This document shows positions 22,177-33,262 of a stretch of DNA of 64,000 nucleotides, in pieces. Position 1 is the stretch's first letter; each line of letters begins with the position of its first letter. The stretch is taken from the NCBI GenBank assembly GCA_017311185.1, contig JAESUZ010001294.1, forward strand, positions 1,736,001 to 1,800,000. The letters run 5' to 3'. The notes under the pieces are model-generated. The model saw only the letters and a list, made by a program, of their open reading frames with translations. It searched no databases and had not been told where the DNA came from. A program made the position numbers and the translations under genes. The stretch comes from Proteles cristata cristata. Taxonomy: Eukaryota > Chordata > Mammalia > Carnivora > Hyaenidae.

Positions 22177-22508
22177 GCTTTTTCTTTTCTTTTCCTTTCT
22201 TTTTCCCTTTCCTTTCCTTTCCTTTCCTTTCCTTTCCTTTCCTTTCCTTTCCTTTCCTTTCCTTTCCTTTCCTTTCCTTTCCTTTCCTTTCCTTTCCTTT
22301 CCTTTCCTTTCCTTTCCTTTCCTTTCCTTTCCTTTCCTTTCCTTTCCTTTCCTTTCCTTTCCTTTCTTTTCCTTTCCATTCCTTTCCTTTCCTTTCCTTT
22401 CCTTTCCTTTCCTTTCCTTTCCTTTCCTTTCCTTTCCTTTTCTTTTTTCTCTTTTCTTCTCCTTTCCTTTCTTCCCTTCCCTTCCCTTTCCTTTCCTTTC
22501 CTTTTTTT
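22177..22508. repeat. (TTTCC)n pentanucleotide microsatellite, about 330 bp
   Basis: From about 22206 to 22439 the CCTTT/TTTCC unit repeats almost without interruption (about 45 units), with breaks near 22364-22380. The flanks degrade into CTTTT, CCCTT and related units. The tract abuts the T-rich tail side of an antisense CAN-SINE at 22505, so it most likely arose by expansion of that SINE's A-rich tail. It makes long artificial open frames on both strands (FLSFP and KERKG repeats), which are not genes. Confidence 0.97.
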
Positions 22509-22592
22509 TAAGAGACTTTATTTTTAAGTAATTTCCACACCCAACATGGGCTTGAACACACAACCTTGACATCAAGAACTTTCTGTGCCTTA
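22505..22592 (-). mobile_element. truncated old CAN-SINE at the microsatellite border
   Basis: The phrase 'taagagactttatttttaagtaatttccacacccaacatgggcttgaacacacaacc' matches the antisense middle of the old SINEC type also seen at 12752. The tRNA-like head is degraded after 'atcaagaactttctgtgcc'. Confidence 0.75.
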
Positions 22593-24605
22593 AACAAGAG
22601 AGGAAAAATACAAGAGAGAATCAAGCTGCTACAGAGAGAAGAGTTTCTCTCCTGCCTCTACAATAATGGCTCAAAGACAAACCATATGAAAGGAGAGATT
22701 AAAGCCAGAGAGTTCACAGAGCTCACCAAGGAAGTAGCAATTTGATCCTGGAAGCAAACTCATTCAAAGAAGTTTCTGTAGTAGCTCAAAGTGGCTCATC
22801 ATTTTATTTCAACCCACTGTGTGCCCAGAACTTGTTGGGGTGGGGGGGGTGGCCCTGCAACCTGGGTCACTAGTCGGACAGTTAAAATGAGATTCTGTTA
22901 CTTCCCCTTAGAAATTATGTATATAGTATCAACCAGGGATTTTAGTGGTAAGAATGGTTGTCTGACTTAAGAACAGACATAATTTATTGAGAAAAAAGTA
23001 TAAGGAAGCTCATAGAATGACTGAAAGTGTGAAGTCTACGCAGCCAGGCCATGTCGTAGAATTGGTTCCATGCAGATGCCGCTGCCATTACCACTCAGTG
23101 CCTGGTCCCAGGTAGGTTTGCCTCCTGGCTGCTCCTGACTTGCTGAGAGTGAGGAACGCTGGGAAAGTGGGCACTGGGTCTCATCAGCACCGGCTCCTAC
23201 TATAAGACTCTTAGGGTGGGAATTTCCCAATTGTAGAAATGGGCTCGGATTCTGGGAAGCCACCATTAACTTCTGTTTGGTGTCCAATACCATAGCACCT
23301 GCTGTAATACTATTGGTAAGTTCCAAGAATATCTTAGCCACAAAAGATGAGGGATGCATGACCGTGAAACAAATTACATGTGGGCATGACAGCAGTTAGC
23401 TGGATGGCATTTCTGAGAACCCCACCATGTGACTCCCATGGGGCCAGGGACTGGCTGCCCTCTGGCATCATTTGGGGCAGGCGTCACCTCCAGCCTAAAT
23501 ATCAAGAGAATGATTCTGAATTCTGCAGCAGGAAGGGATTCTAGAACAGTTGCAGGGATTCTAAAGCTCTCCCACTTGGTTGGTTCCCATCTTGTTGCCC
23601 TGATCTGGAGTGAATGCCAACGATGGAGGAGTATACCCTCTGCCTCTCTCCATTCCCATACGAGGCAGCTGCTGCTTCCCCGCTCGGCTTTATTCTCCTT
23701 CCTGTTCCTCAGTCCTGCTGCAGGAGTGGAAGATAAGTTATGCCTGTGCCCATCAGAGAAGAGGGATTGGGCGGAAGACAGAGCGATTACTGATCGTGCT
23801 ACATCCAGGTCTGCATCATGAGCTCGTGTATGATTGTATATCAATAATTTTCCTGCTTCCCACGTTTTTGCTTCAAAAAAAAAAAATACAACAGAGCAAA
23901 ACTCCCCCAGTCCTAACCCTCATATGATTATATATATAAAAAAAAAATAACGCATTCACCCATTTGTCGAAGAGAGACAACCCGTGTCCCATAAAAACTG
24001 AAATCAGCTCCAAGTCCACGTCCAGGGTCTCTGGGGACGTCCTTCTCTCCCAGTCCTGTCACATTCTTCCCACAATTCTGTGACCTGACCTGGACACTAA
24101 CTTGTAAACATAACTACCCTGAGCTGGGGTCAATGGAGCAAAGACGAGGAAAGTGAGTCACAACCCAGAAGTGCATACACGGACTGGAAGAAGATGCTTG
24201 CTCTTGCTCTAATCTCAGTTTTTGCAAACAGACCCAAGGCCAGAATTGGTGTCTGTGACTTATTTCCTCTACAAAATTGAAGACTCCCTTTGCCTTCAGC
24301 CAGAACTTCGATTGGACTTTTTGACCAGGAAAGGTCAAACTTTCCTTTCTGAGGGATCCAAGGTGGATGACTCTTTCTGGGGAGTTGCTTATCAGCGGTG
24401 TGCTGGCTTTACCTTGTACTGCCTTGTGAGAGAGGATTGGTAAATTGTCGGTAAATTGGAGTCATTTGTTAAAAACAGCCTTATTAATAATTAAATGATA
24501 TAAAATCACAATTAAATAAATTAAAAACAATGTAATAAACACCCCAAACTCATCACTTCCTAATTATTTTGCTACTATATATCCTTTGGAGATCATTTAT
24601 ATCTC
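22593..24605. other. intergenic sequence, no gene supported
   Basis: About 2 kb with modest open frames on both strands (23374-23844 minus, 23429-23821 plus) that overlap each other and match nothing I recognise. Short A runs lie near 23876 and 23938. I see no diagnostic transposon ends. Confidence 0.45.
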
Positions 24606-24831
24606 CTTTTTAAAATATTTTTAATGTTTTGCATTTATCTTTGAGAAAGAGAGAGAGACCGAGAACTAGTGGGGGAGGAGCAGAGAGAGAGGGAGACACA
24701 GAATGTGAAGCAGGCTCCAGGCTCTAAGTTGTCAGCACAGAGCCTGATGCGGGGCTCGAACTCATGAACCGTGAGATCGTGACCTGAGCCGAAGTCAGAC
24801 GCTTAGCTGACTGAGCCACCCAGGCTCCCTA
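24606..24831 (-). mobile_element. CAN-SINE (SINEC_Fc type)
   Basis: Complete antisense copy with a T-rich tail end, GA-rich tract, 'tgtcagcacagagcctgatgcggggctcgaactcatgaaccgtgagatc' and a GAGCCACCCAGGCTCCC head. Direct repeats ATATCTC lie at 24599-24605 and 24832-24838. Confidence 0.93.
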
Positions 24832-24839
24832 ATATCTCT

Positions 24840-25860
24840 TACAAACATGGGAGAAATACCATATAATGGCATGCTACTGTTCATCTTTTCCCCACTTACA
24901 CATGCGTAGTTCAGTAAGGTCATACTGATAGCTTGAAATTGGCCATGGTAGGAGATTTTGCTCTAGGGAACCTGGCAAACACTGCAATACTACCTCCGGC
25001 TGTAGTTTCTGTTCATTTTTGCCACCAATCACTGCAGGGTCAAGAGAAGTCCCACAGAATCTTGCGTGTTCTGTCTACTTTTCTCTATTATGCACTAGCT
25101 ACGTGATATCGCCATGGTAGCGAGAGGAGGTGAAATGGCCAAGTATTTGAAGCCACTGTTTGGTCTCCTGATGGAAGCCTTCTTCTCTCAAAACTAAAAG
25201 CCTGAAGCCCACAGAGCTCTGAGAGGGATGGGAAGCAAACATTAGGTGTGATGCCAACATGTGTGCATTATGTACATGGTTCTAGGCCAGGTACTGGTTG
25301 CTGGTTCAAGACGTACTGTGTACTATAGATCAGCACCCTAACCTCGAAGGTGCTGTTTCTCCAACGATGCTCTCACAAGGGTTTTCAACACCCTTCTGTA
25401 AGGCCAATGGCCTCTGGGTGATTTGGTACATGGTAGAAACTAATGAATGAAGACCATCGTAGTTTTCTAATTTTGCAGAAAAATAACTTCCTTAGAAGCA
25501 AGAGTACCTTTGCTATGAGGTCTGCATAGAAGGGGAGTCTGCTGATGGCTATGCCGGCAGCAGCATCGCGGGCATGGAAAGCACGTCCAAACGTGGTCCG
25601 TTGAGGACAAAGGGCCTTCTGTCCGCGTGGTGCTCTATGAAGTCTCAGGTTGGTCACTGCTGGCAGGTTGAGCCCTGGAAGGTCAAGGATGTAGGGGTCA
25701 GAGCTTGTTTGCCAATCAGTTGGTCATCGCCCTTGAAGGAACCACTCACCTCACTGTCCTTGAATTCTTCAGGCTCTTCCAACTGATCTCTGTCGGTGGC
25801 TTCCCATGGCCTTCTGCTTGAAATCCAAGTTCCTTGGCTGTTCTCGTCTGGAGCCCCATT
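24840..25860. other. intergenic sequence with an unrecognised minus-strand frame
   Basis: About 1 kb without SINEs. A minus-strand frame at 25385-25657 (90 codons) and its neighbourhood look somewhat coding-like in both composition and reading-frame shifts, as a decayed retro-sequence might. I cannot match it to a protein and make no functional call. Confidence 0.3.
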
Positions 25861-25875
25861 CGCCCCTTCAGCTTT

Positions 25876-26088
25876 TTTTTTTTTTTTTAATTTCTAGGAG
25901 AGAGAGAGAGAGAGACAGCGTGAGCAGGGGAGGGTCAGAGAGAGAGGGAGTCACAGACTGAAACAGGCTCCAGGCTCTGAGCTGGCAGTCAGCACAGAGC
26001 CCGATACGGGGCTCAAAACCATGAACGGTGAGATCATGACCCAAGCGAAAGTCGGATGATAAACCGACTAAGCCACCCAGGCGCCCCT
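25876..26088 (-). mobile_element. CAN-SINE (SINEC_Fc), young subfamily, perfect 15-bp duplication
   Basis: Antisense element with an 18-nt T run, 'aatttctaggagagag', the young 'ctggcagtcagcacagagcc' variant and a GGCGCCC head. Identical repeats CGCCCCTTCAGCTTT lie at 25861-25875 and 26089-26103. Confidence 0.96.
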
Positions 26089-26103
26089 CGCCCCTTCAGC
26101 TTT

Positions 26104-26761
26104 ATTCCTTGCCCCCCACAGCCCCAGCCTGGCAGCTACTCGCCATATTGAATGCTTTCTTCCCCAACTACCTGTCCCAAACCCCTCTACCTCCCCCGCT
26201 TTTGCACTAGCTCTGTCGCGTCTGGTAGATCAATTCCTTCACAAGTCCTCTGCCCTGGCCCTCCAGGATTTTGCTCTCTTGATCCCTCTTCCCAAGGGAT
26301 GGGGAGCCCCTCTCTTAGGCCCTGATGTACAATAGTTCTACACCATGGGCCTCGAGGAAGGAAATGTGTGTTGAATCAACAACAGGCACATGTGTACTGG
26401 ACTTGCCGTGGCTTTGAGCACAGAGAGTGCAGTGACAGCCGCAAAGCAACATGGAGCTGACGGGGAGGGGATATGGGGTCTCTGAGCTCTGCTTACTAGG
26501 GTCAGGGCAAGTGGAGGACACCGGTCCCACTCCGCCCCTAGTGAATGAGACTGGATGCTGTCTCACTCCGCCAAGGCCAAGCAGCTCCTGAAAAGCCTGC
26601 CTGGGGCTTGGTTGGGGGGACCTGACTCAGGGGAATAACTGCACCTCTCTTGGCCTTCAATGGCCTCTGAGTCCTAGTACCTCCAGGGAATGGGCTGCAT
26701 AATGAAGGTTCACCCAGTGCTCACACTTTCCACAGATGTTTGGGTGCTCCCTCCCTCCCCC
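26104..26761. other. intergenic sequence, nothing recognised
   Basis: About 650 bp of unique-looking, moderately GC-rich DNA between two young SINEs. No gene or repeat seen. Confidence 0.5.
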
Positions 26762-26774
26762 ACCCCCCTCTTTC

Positions 26775-26999
26775 TTTTTTTTTTTTTTAATGTTTTATTT
26801 ATTTCTAGGAGAGAGAGAGAAACAGTGTGAGCAGGGGAGGGTCAGAGAGAGAGAGGGAGTGACAGACTCTGAAACAGGCTCCAGGCTCTGAGCTTGCAGT
26901 CAGCACAGAGCCGGACGCGGGGCTCGAACCCATGAACCGCGAGATCATGACCTAAGCGAAAGTCGGACGCTTAACCGACTAAGCCACCCAGGCGCCCCA
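26775..26999 (-). mobile_element. CAN-SINE (SINEC_Fc), young subfamily
   Basis: Antisense copy with the diagnostic AATGTTTTATTTATTTCTAGG tail end and GGCGCCCC head. Its duplication is ACCCCCCTCTTTC (26762-26774) against ACCCCCCATTTTC (27000-27012), two mismatches. Its body is closely similar to the copies at 25876, 6399 and 54137. Confidence 0.95.
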
Positions 27000-27012
27000 A
27001 CCCCCCATTTTC

Positions 27013-27768
27013 AGACGCAGTGAAATCAGGCCTGTCGTAGTGCAAATGGCAGATAAGTGAGAACACAGCAAGCATGTGACTCTACAATGAACCACGTTTA
27101 ACGCCATCATGGTGGCTTAGGCCTGTCCTGTCCCAGCCCGTTCTAGCACCAAGAGAGTCCAGCCTGCCTCCAGACATGTTGTAGGTGGGCAGGAGGAGGC
27201 AGGAGAGAGCCAGGGACCATGAGCGTGGCCTCCGAGGCTGTATGACGTGCGGTTCTGGAGACCAGCTGGCGGGGAGAAGACAGGAACCCAGGCGAACCCG
27301 GAAGAGGAGAGTTTGCAGGTACTGAGAGCGGCCAGGTTGAAGGAGAGAGAGCCAGGTGGCCAGAGCAGGACTTCTGAGCCCCACATGGGGAACACAGGCT
27401 CAGGGACCCCTGACACCTATCCCTGGACCCACAAACAACCTACAGCGACAGTGAGAGGGGACTGCGCAAGTCACCCATGTAACCTGTGTGTGATGGGTTC
27501 CACGTTCCACCCTGATTATGAAGGGCATTTCCAGAGGGTTTCAATGACAGAAAAAAAAATGTTTTAAAGTTGAAACAGGAAATTCTGCTCTTGACCCGAT
27601 TCTGTAGTGAAGATCTGTGGCGTCTGTGTATGTATACAATGTACTCGTATGAACAAATGACTATTCTGAACATACATTCTATATTGAGAGAGGAAGAAAT
27701 TAATGGAAAAGTTAACATTGCTTATAGTTTCTAAATCTGCCTCGGAGACCATGTGCTACTCCTATAAT
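27013..27768. other. intergenic sequence, nothing recognised
   Basis: About 750 bp. Overlapping antisense frames at 27082-27416 are GC-driven and unconvincing. No repeat recognised. Confidence 0.45.
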
Positions 27769-27780
27769 GAAAAATTACAG

Positions 27781-28005
27781 GGGTGCCTGGGTGGCTCAGT
27801 CGGTTAAGCGTCCGACTTCGGCTCAGGTCATGATCTCATGGTTCGTGTGTTCGAGTCCCGTGTCGGGCTCTGGGCTGACAGCTGGCTCAGAGCCTGGAGC
27901 CTGCTTCGGATTCTGTCTCCCTCCCTTTCTGCTCCTCCCCCTACTCATGCTGTCTCTCTGTCTCTCAAAAATAAATAGATGTCAAAAAAATTAAGAAACA
28001 AAAAA
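27781..28005 (+). mobile_element. CAN-SINE (SINEC_Fc type), full length
   Basis: The head is GGGTGCCTGGGTGGCTCAGTCGG, with intact A and B boxes, a CT-rich tract and an AAATAAATAGATGTC tail. Direct repeats GAAAAATTACAG (27769-27780) and GAAAAACTACAG (28006-28017) differ at one base. Confidence 0.95.
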
Positions 28006-28017
28006 GAAAAACTACAG

Positions 28018-29222
28018 TAAATGTTACCAGGATTTCCAGTTTCCAAGGATTACAGCACGACGAATAGATGTTAAGGCTAGTATCCCTACTTGGAAATCGG
28101 AACGACCCCTTTTAAGGCAGGTGTCTTTGATCCAGGTGGCCTGTGCCTTCATGCGCCCATCAGCCGTCTATCGGACACTGAGCATTGGCTAGGTACTCTG
28201 AGGGCGTGGCTGGATAGAAAGATCGAGAAATCACTCTTGTGCTGCTGTCGCTACTGCGATGGCCACCTGTGGTGTGTGCCGGGGCTGGGGATAAATTCAG
28301 GCACACAACACGGTAAGGGATAAGGACCATACTACTGGGAGAAACACACAATATCAGCAAGAAGAGGCCCGAGGTCTCCATCTTTCCAACGCCCCACGAG
28401 GGGCGAGCCAGGCTTGTCGGGTGGAGGGACGCTAGAGGAGCGGTCCAGGAAAGCAGCCGCCTTCCACGTGGGGGACGTGTGGGGGTTCGGGCAGGCACGC
28501 ACCATCTTGCGGGAGCAAAGGGGCTCCTGGTCCCGGAGGAAGCTGAGCGAAGGAGGCCCCAGCAGCCCAGAGCAGGCCACTGGGGTCGTCTTCTCCCGAT
28601 CCTCCTGGTACTGCCACAGACGTGCTCCTGGTTCCCACAAAGCTGCCGGCAACTGGGGGGGGGGTGGGGGGGTGGGGACAGACGAAGATCCAGAAATCCA
28701 GGCCACTGGCATTTTTAGGTCCTCAGAGCTGCCCAGATTCTGCCATGGCCCATCATGTGAGCCTGCCAAGAATTTGTTTTTTCAATCCTGGCGTCCCAAA
28801 CTTGCTGTCCGCCCACAGCTCCAAGTCAGCGGCAGAGTTGACAGACATGTTCTCAGCGCCTTCATCCCAGAGCTAAGGAGCCAGCCTCTCAGCAGGCCAC
28901 CAGAGGGTCCTCAAGGCCAAATGGATCAGGGGGTACCCCACCTCATCAGCCAGCTGTCCGTCTGCCTGCCACGCCTTCCTCATCCTCCAGGCTTCTCCCC
29001 TCCCCACACAGCCCTGTGTAAGTGAACTGCCCCCAGGGCCCGTGTCCGCCACACCCCTGTCCCTCCCTCTCTCCGGGCCCACTGCCACTCTGCCAGCTCA
29101 GACTTGCTTTGTCTACAGCCTGAACAACCACCGTGGGCTCCTAGCAGGTCCCCGGCTTCTCGGTTCTTCTTCCTCCCACCCATCTTTCATTCAATCAGCA
29201 TCGTCTTTTAAGCAGACATCTG
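28018..29222. other. GC-rich intergenic sequence, no gene supported
   Basis: About 1.2 kb of GC-rich DNA with a G run near 28655-28672. It yields many overlapping long frames in all frames (for example 28414-29025 plus), as expected from low stop-codon density. I recognise no protein. Confidence 0.45.
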
Positions 29223-29644
29223 ACTAGACTATCATCCAGCGATAAAAAGGAACAGACTGCGGAGTCATGCTCCCACATGACGAACCTCAAAACGCAAGGC
29301 TGAGGGAAAGAAGCCAGAGGTAAAAGACCACATATTCCATTACAGGAAATGGCTAGAAATGGTTGAATAGATAGCAACAGAGAGCGAATTAGTGGTTGCT
29401 GGGGAAGGGGGGGTGGTGGCGAGGGAGGGTTGACTACAAATGTTCTACAACTGGAAAGCAGTAGGGACGGTTGGGTGGCTCAGTCAGTTAAGAGTCCAGC
29501 TCTTAATTTTGGCTCAGGTCATGGTCTCACAGTTTGTGGGTTCGAGCCCCATGTCGGGCTCTGTGCTGACATGGAGCCTACTTGGGATTCTCTCTCTCCC
29601 TCCCTCTCCTTTTCTCTCTCCCTCTCTCTCTGCCAACTCCCCTG

Positions 29645-29682
<38 letters not shown>

Positions 29683-29800
29683 AATAAACTTTAAAAAATC
29701 TTACAAAACTGGATTATGGTAATATTACACAATCCTGTAAATTTACTAAAAATTAGTGAATTGTACACTTAAATCTGGCACATACACAGGGCAAAGGGAG
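29223..29800 (+). mobile_element. old LINE-1 3' end, split by a SINE
   Basis: L1 3' phrases are readable on both sides of the SINE at 29464-29700: 'ccagaggtaaaagaccacatattccattacaggaaatg' and 'gcgaattagtggttgctggggaagg' before it, and 'aaaattagtgaattgtacacttaaa' after it. The SINE insertion therefore post-dates the L1 copy. Confidence 0.7.
29464..29700 (+). mobile_element. CAN-SINE inserted in an old L1
   Basis: The head reads GGACGGTTGGGTGGCTCAGTCAG. It has a B box 'gtgggttcgagccccatgtcgg', a long CT tract with about 12 TC units and an AAAAATAAACTTT tail. The duplication is degraded. Confidence 0.9.
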
Positions 29801-29998
29801 GGGTTGATGGGACAGTCGTGGTAATGTTTTGATGTGCTCTAGAAGATTCCAGTATAGTCCACTGTGTTTTGGTCATCACGGTGGCTTTAGGCGTAAGATC
29901 AATGTTATACTCATTCTTTCCATGAAGGAAGAAGTTTTTTTATTTTTTTTAACCAAACAGGCAATAAATATATTCTTATTTTTAAAGAAATCAATCCA

Positions 29999-30180
29999 GG
30001 GCACCTGGGTGGCTCAGTTGGTTAAGAATCGGACTCTTGATTTTCGTTCAGGTTGTGATCTCACAGTTCATGATATCGAGCCCTGAGTCGGGCTCTGTGC
30101 GAAGCCTGCTTGGGATTCTCTCTCCTTTTTCCTCTGCCCCTCCCCTCCCTGCACTCTCTCTATTTGAAAATAAACAAAGA
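29999..30180 (+). mobile_element. CAN-SINE, older diverged copy
   Basis: The head GGGCACCTGGGTGGCTCAGTTGG is followed by 'cagttcatgatatcgagccctgagtcggg', a short body and a TTGAAAATAAACAAAG tail. Confidence 0.9.
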
Positions 30181-31382
30181 AGCATTTGAAAAAAGAGAGA
30201 CCCATCTGATCATGACATCATCCGATTAACAACTTTCTTGAACCCATGTCTGCATGACTCAATCAAGAAGCCTTCACCATGGCATTCGGAGCCCCCCACC
30301 CTGCCTCCAGTCGTCCCTCCTTGAGAGTCCTGCACTCCAGCTTGGGGGATCCCCAGCATGGAGGCATGTTTAATGCCTCTGTTCAACCTTTGTCCCCGCC
30401 TTGTGTCCTGGACAAACGTCCATCCATCTTTCAATGCCCAGCGCACACGGCGCCTTTGCTTAGTGGGACTGGTGTTTCTCTTATCTCTGTTCTCATTTCC
30501 CCTGATTCGAGCCCTTTTCACGTGGTGAGGCGGCGGTCGGCCTCTGTCTCCTGTGCTGGAGAATGAGCTCTTGAGCGGAGAGCCTGTGTTTTGGTCATCC
30601 GTGCGGTCCCGGGGCATGCAGAGCGTGCTCAACAGCTCCCTCGTTCCTTCAATAGTCACCCACGTGGACCTGGGCTTCTCAGTCTTGGCACTATCGACTG
30701 ACGTGTTGGAGCAGAGAATTCTCTGTTGTGAGGGGCCGTCCCATGCATTGTAGGGCAATAAGGCTCCCTGGCCTCTGCCCACTAGATGTCAATCCTCCCC
30801 CCCTCCCGCCCCATGTCCTGTGGGGAGAAGGCTGCTTTAGAGCCCTTGATGCGGCAAACACCGTGCCTGGAACCTTCCTGACGCTTCCTGGAAAGCACGC
30901 CGGGACTGAGGACAGAGCGCAGCGGTCCACTCCTAGTGACCACGTGCCTACCTGCACCACCATTGCCGGCCGGTGGGCCGCAGAGCCCAGCCCAGCTTCA
31001 CCCACGGCGTCTACCAGTCTGGTGACCCCATGAAGCCCCGTCGCCTGCTGGGACTTTAGGTGAGTGTTGATTTCTCTTAACTCTGTCTTCGCCTTTTATG
31101 TTTTAAAACATTTGCCTTGATCGGAAAGACACTTCCGACCTCTCCCTGTCACCCATGAACAGCCCACTCTGCCACGCGCCCAGGCTTATCCCTTCCTTCT
31201 TCTTCAGCCTGTTTGGCACATCCTCCATCAAAACCCTCTTTATTGTTCTTGCGATGAGTGAGCCACAGTGCATTCTGGGGTTTGTCCTTCCAGGGTCAGC
31301 CGTAGGGGCTGGGTGTGGGCTCCTTTGCTCTCTGCCTGGTGACTCCTGCTCCTTGTAATTAAAAAAAATCTCTTAATGACAA
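30181..31382. other. intergenic sequence with ancient repeat debris
   Basis: About 1.2 kb, no gene supported. It contains the MER20-like piece at 30670-30795. The 100 bp before it ('gagaatgagctcttgagcggagagcc...cgtgctcaacagc') reads like an L2 3' end. Confidence 0.45.
30670..30795 (-). mobile_element. MER20-like hAT-Charlie fragment
   Basis: The stretch 'cttctcagtcttggcactatcgac...gagaattctctgttgtgaggggccgtcccatgcattgtagg...ccctggcctctgcccactagatgtcaat' matches the right half of MER20 in reverse. MER20 copies are known to carry transcription-factor sites and act as regulatory elements in some mammalian tissues. Whether this half copy does so is unknown. Confidence 0.6.
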
Positions 31383-31598
31383 GGGACGCCTGGGTGGCTC
31401 AGTCGGTTAAGCTTCTGACTTCAGCTCAGGTCATGATCTCATGGTTTGTGAGCCCGAGCCCTGCGTCGGGCTTTGTGCTGACAGCCAGGTCAGAACCTGG
31501 AGCCTCTTTCAGATTCTGTGTCTCCCTTTCTCACTGACCCTCCTCTGCTCACACTGTTTCTCTCTCTCTCAGAAATAAATAAAAAAATTTAAAAAATC
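31383..31598 (+). mobile_element. CAN-SINE, plus arm of a tail-to-tail pair
   Basis: The head is GGGACGCCTGGGTGGCTCAGTCGG. The body has 'gctgacagccaggtcagaacctgg', and it ends AGAAATAAATAAAAAAATTT. It is directly followed by an antisense SINE at 31599. Confidence 0.93.
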
Positions 31599-31804
31599 TT
31601 TTTAATGTTTATCTTTTAGAGAGAGAGAGAGAGCAAGTGAGCGAGCAGGGGAGGGGCAGAGAGAGAGACACACAGATTCCGAATCAGGACCCAGGCTTCG
31701 AACTGTCAGCACAGAGCCTGATGTGGGGCTTGAACCCACAGACAGCAAGATCATGACCTGAGCTGAAGTTGGACACTTGACCGTCTGAGCCACTCAGGCG
31801 CCCC
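31599..31804 (-). mobile_element. CAN-SINE, minus arm of a tail-to-tail pair
   Basis: It starts TTTTTAATGTTTATCTTTTAG with a GA-rich tract and ends GAGCCACTCAGGCGCCCC. With the preceding plus copy it forms a ~420-bp inverted repeat with almost no spacer. Confidence 0.93.
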
Positions 31805-33094
31805 TGCTCTGTGTCATTTTAAATACTGTTGCCTCCCTCTCCAGAGCATCCTGGAAAGCCACCATGTATCTGGAGCTGGCCCTGCAGAATGAATTATTTG
31901 TATTTTCTCAGAATTTGTAAAAGCCTCCCGTACTTGAGCTACCTTCCTGTCCTCGGAGTTTCCAGCTCTGCCTGTTCTAAAATCTACTTCCTAAAGTCGA
32001 TAAATAACACTCGTTTTAATATTAAATGTTTATCTACGCATAGAGGCAAATTTAAACACAGACTGTCTGACTCCAGAGCCTGTAAGAGTCCCCACCCTGC
32101 TACTAGGTCTCCAGTTTCTAGATTTATTTTCTTGGTGATCACATCGTCTGAGTTGGGGTCCTTCCAAACAGAGATCCTGAAGGAAGGGTTTGAGTGAAGG
32201 TCGTTTGTTTTGGAGAGTGATCTGGGAGACCAGGGCAGGGGGGTGGGGAAGTGAGGCAAGAGGGGAAGAGGCTTCTAGAGCCTGAGCTATCCTGCGAATG
32301 TCCACTTGGGCAATGGAAGCTCAGTCCCAGTGGGGAGCCCGGGGAGGCCCCGGAGAGCATGCCCGGAGCCGCCCCACAGAGGGACAGGAAGCCGGGCTGT
32401 TAAGGCATCGAATCCGGGTCTTCTGTGGTCATGGTTGCTTTGTTGGCCAGAATCAAGTCCCGAAAGCAGATTCTCGTTCCTCCGCTTTCTGAGAGATTAC
32501 ACTGTCAGCGAGGACTGGACTCCACGCTTAGCAGAGTGGAGGGTGGAGCTCCTGTACGTGGCGGGAGATTCTCAGTGCCTTTGCACCTGCTTCTGCGTGA
32601 ATATGCTGAGGCTGTCAGCAACGTCAGCAACCGCTCACCATCTCCTGCCTCCGGGCTGCACCAAGGTGGGGAAGGGGTGTAGTGAGTGAGGGGGCGCTGC
32701 TGCTCCCTGCTCAGCACTTCAGAGGGAGCACAGAGGCACTTGGGGCTCCCGAGCCCCGTGTGGAAGCACACTGCAGGGAACACATCCCTCCAGATGGGCA
32801 GCATGAAACCACATGCATTCACCCCTGCCGCTCAGAGGCAGTTGCACTGTGTCCTGGGCTCCCAGAAGGGGCTCTGCCTCGGTGACCAGCACCTGGTGTC
32901 CCAGCCTGGGAGGGATGGGGAGTCCCTACGAGGGCCCTGCTGTTTTTCATTGCCAACCCCTCCCCCCTGCTGTTTTCCGTATATCTTGGAAGAACCAGGC
33001 GTCCCTTCCCCATTCCGTGTGTCCCTGTGGGGAGGTAAAGCGCAGCTCCGCCCATCCCAAACCAGGGAGGGTCCCACAGCCCAACTTAGGAAGC

Positions 33095-33262
33095 CCCAGC
33101 CCTGGGGATTAGTCAGGGGTGCAAACACCCAAGCAAGGCCACTCTGAGGTCGTCCCTCAAGGGACAGGCAGACATTAGGCGGGAGAGGAATGCTTCCCTC
33201 ACCGGCTTGCTAAGCGCTAAGCATCCCCACGATGGATGAATCTGGCCGCCGGCCTCTACCCA
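33095..33262 (+). repeat. copy 1 of a ~165-bp direct duplication
   Basis: The shared order is GGGATTAGTC, 'caagcaaggccactctgagg', 'gggacaggcagacattagg', 'ggcttgctaagcgctaagca' and 'gatggatgaatctggccgccggcctct'. The second copy lies at 33650-33820 in the same orientation. Seen directly; family unknown. Confidence 0.8.

Noticed and set aside
22120..22575. Long FLSFP-repeat (plus) and KERKG-repeat (minus) proteins
   Set aside because: They are translations of the (TTTCC)n microsatellite.
25385..25657. Processed pseudogene on the minus strand
   Set aside because: The 90-codon frame looks slightly coding-like, but I could not match it to any protein, and no poly(A) tail or target duplication is evident.
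28414..29025. 203-codon GC-rich plus frame
   Set aside because: All frames here are open because of high GC; low-complexity Gly/Pro content and no homology recognised.
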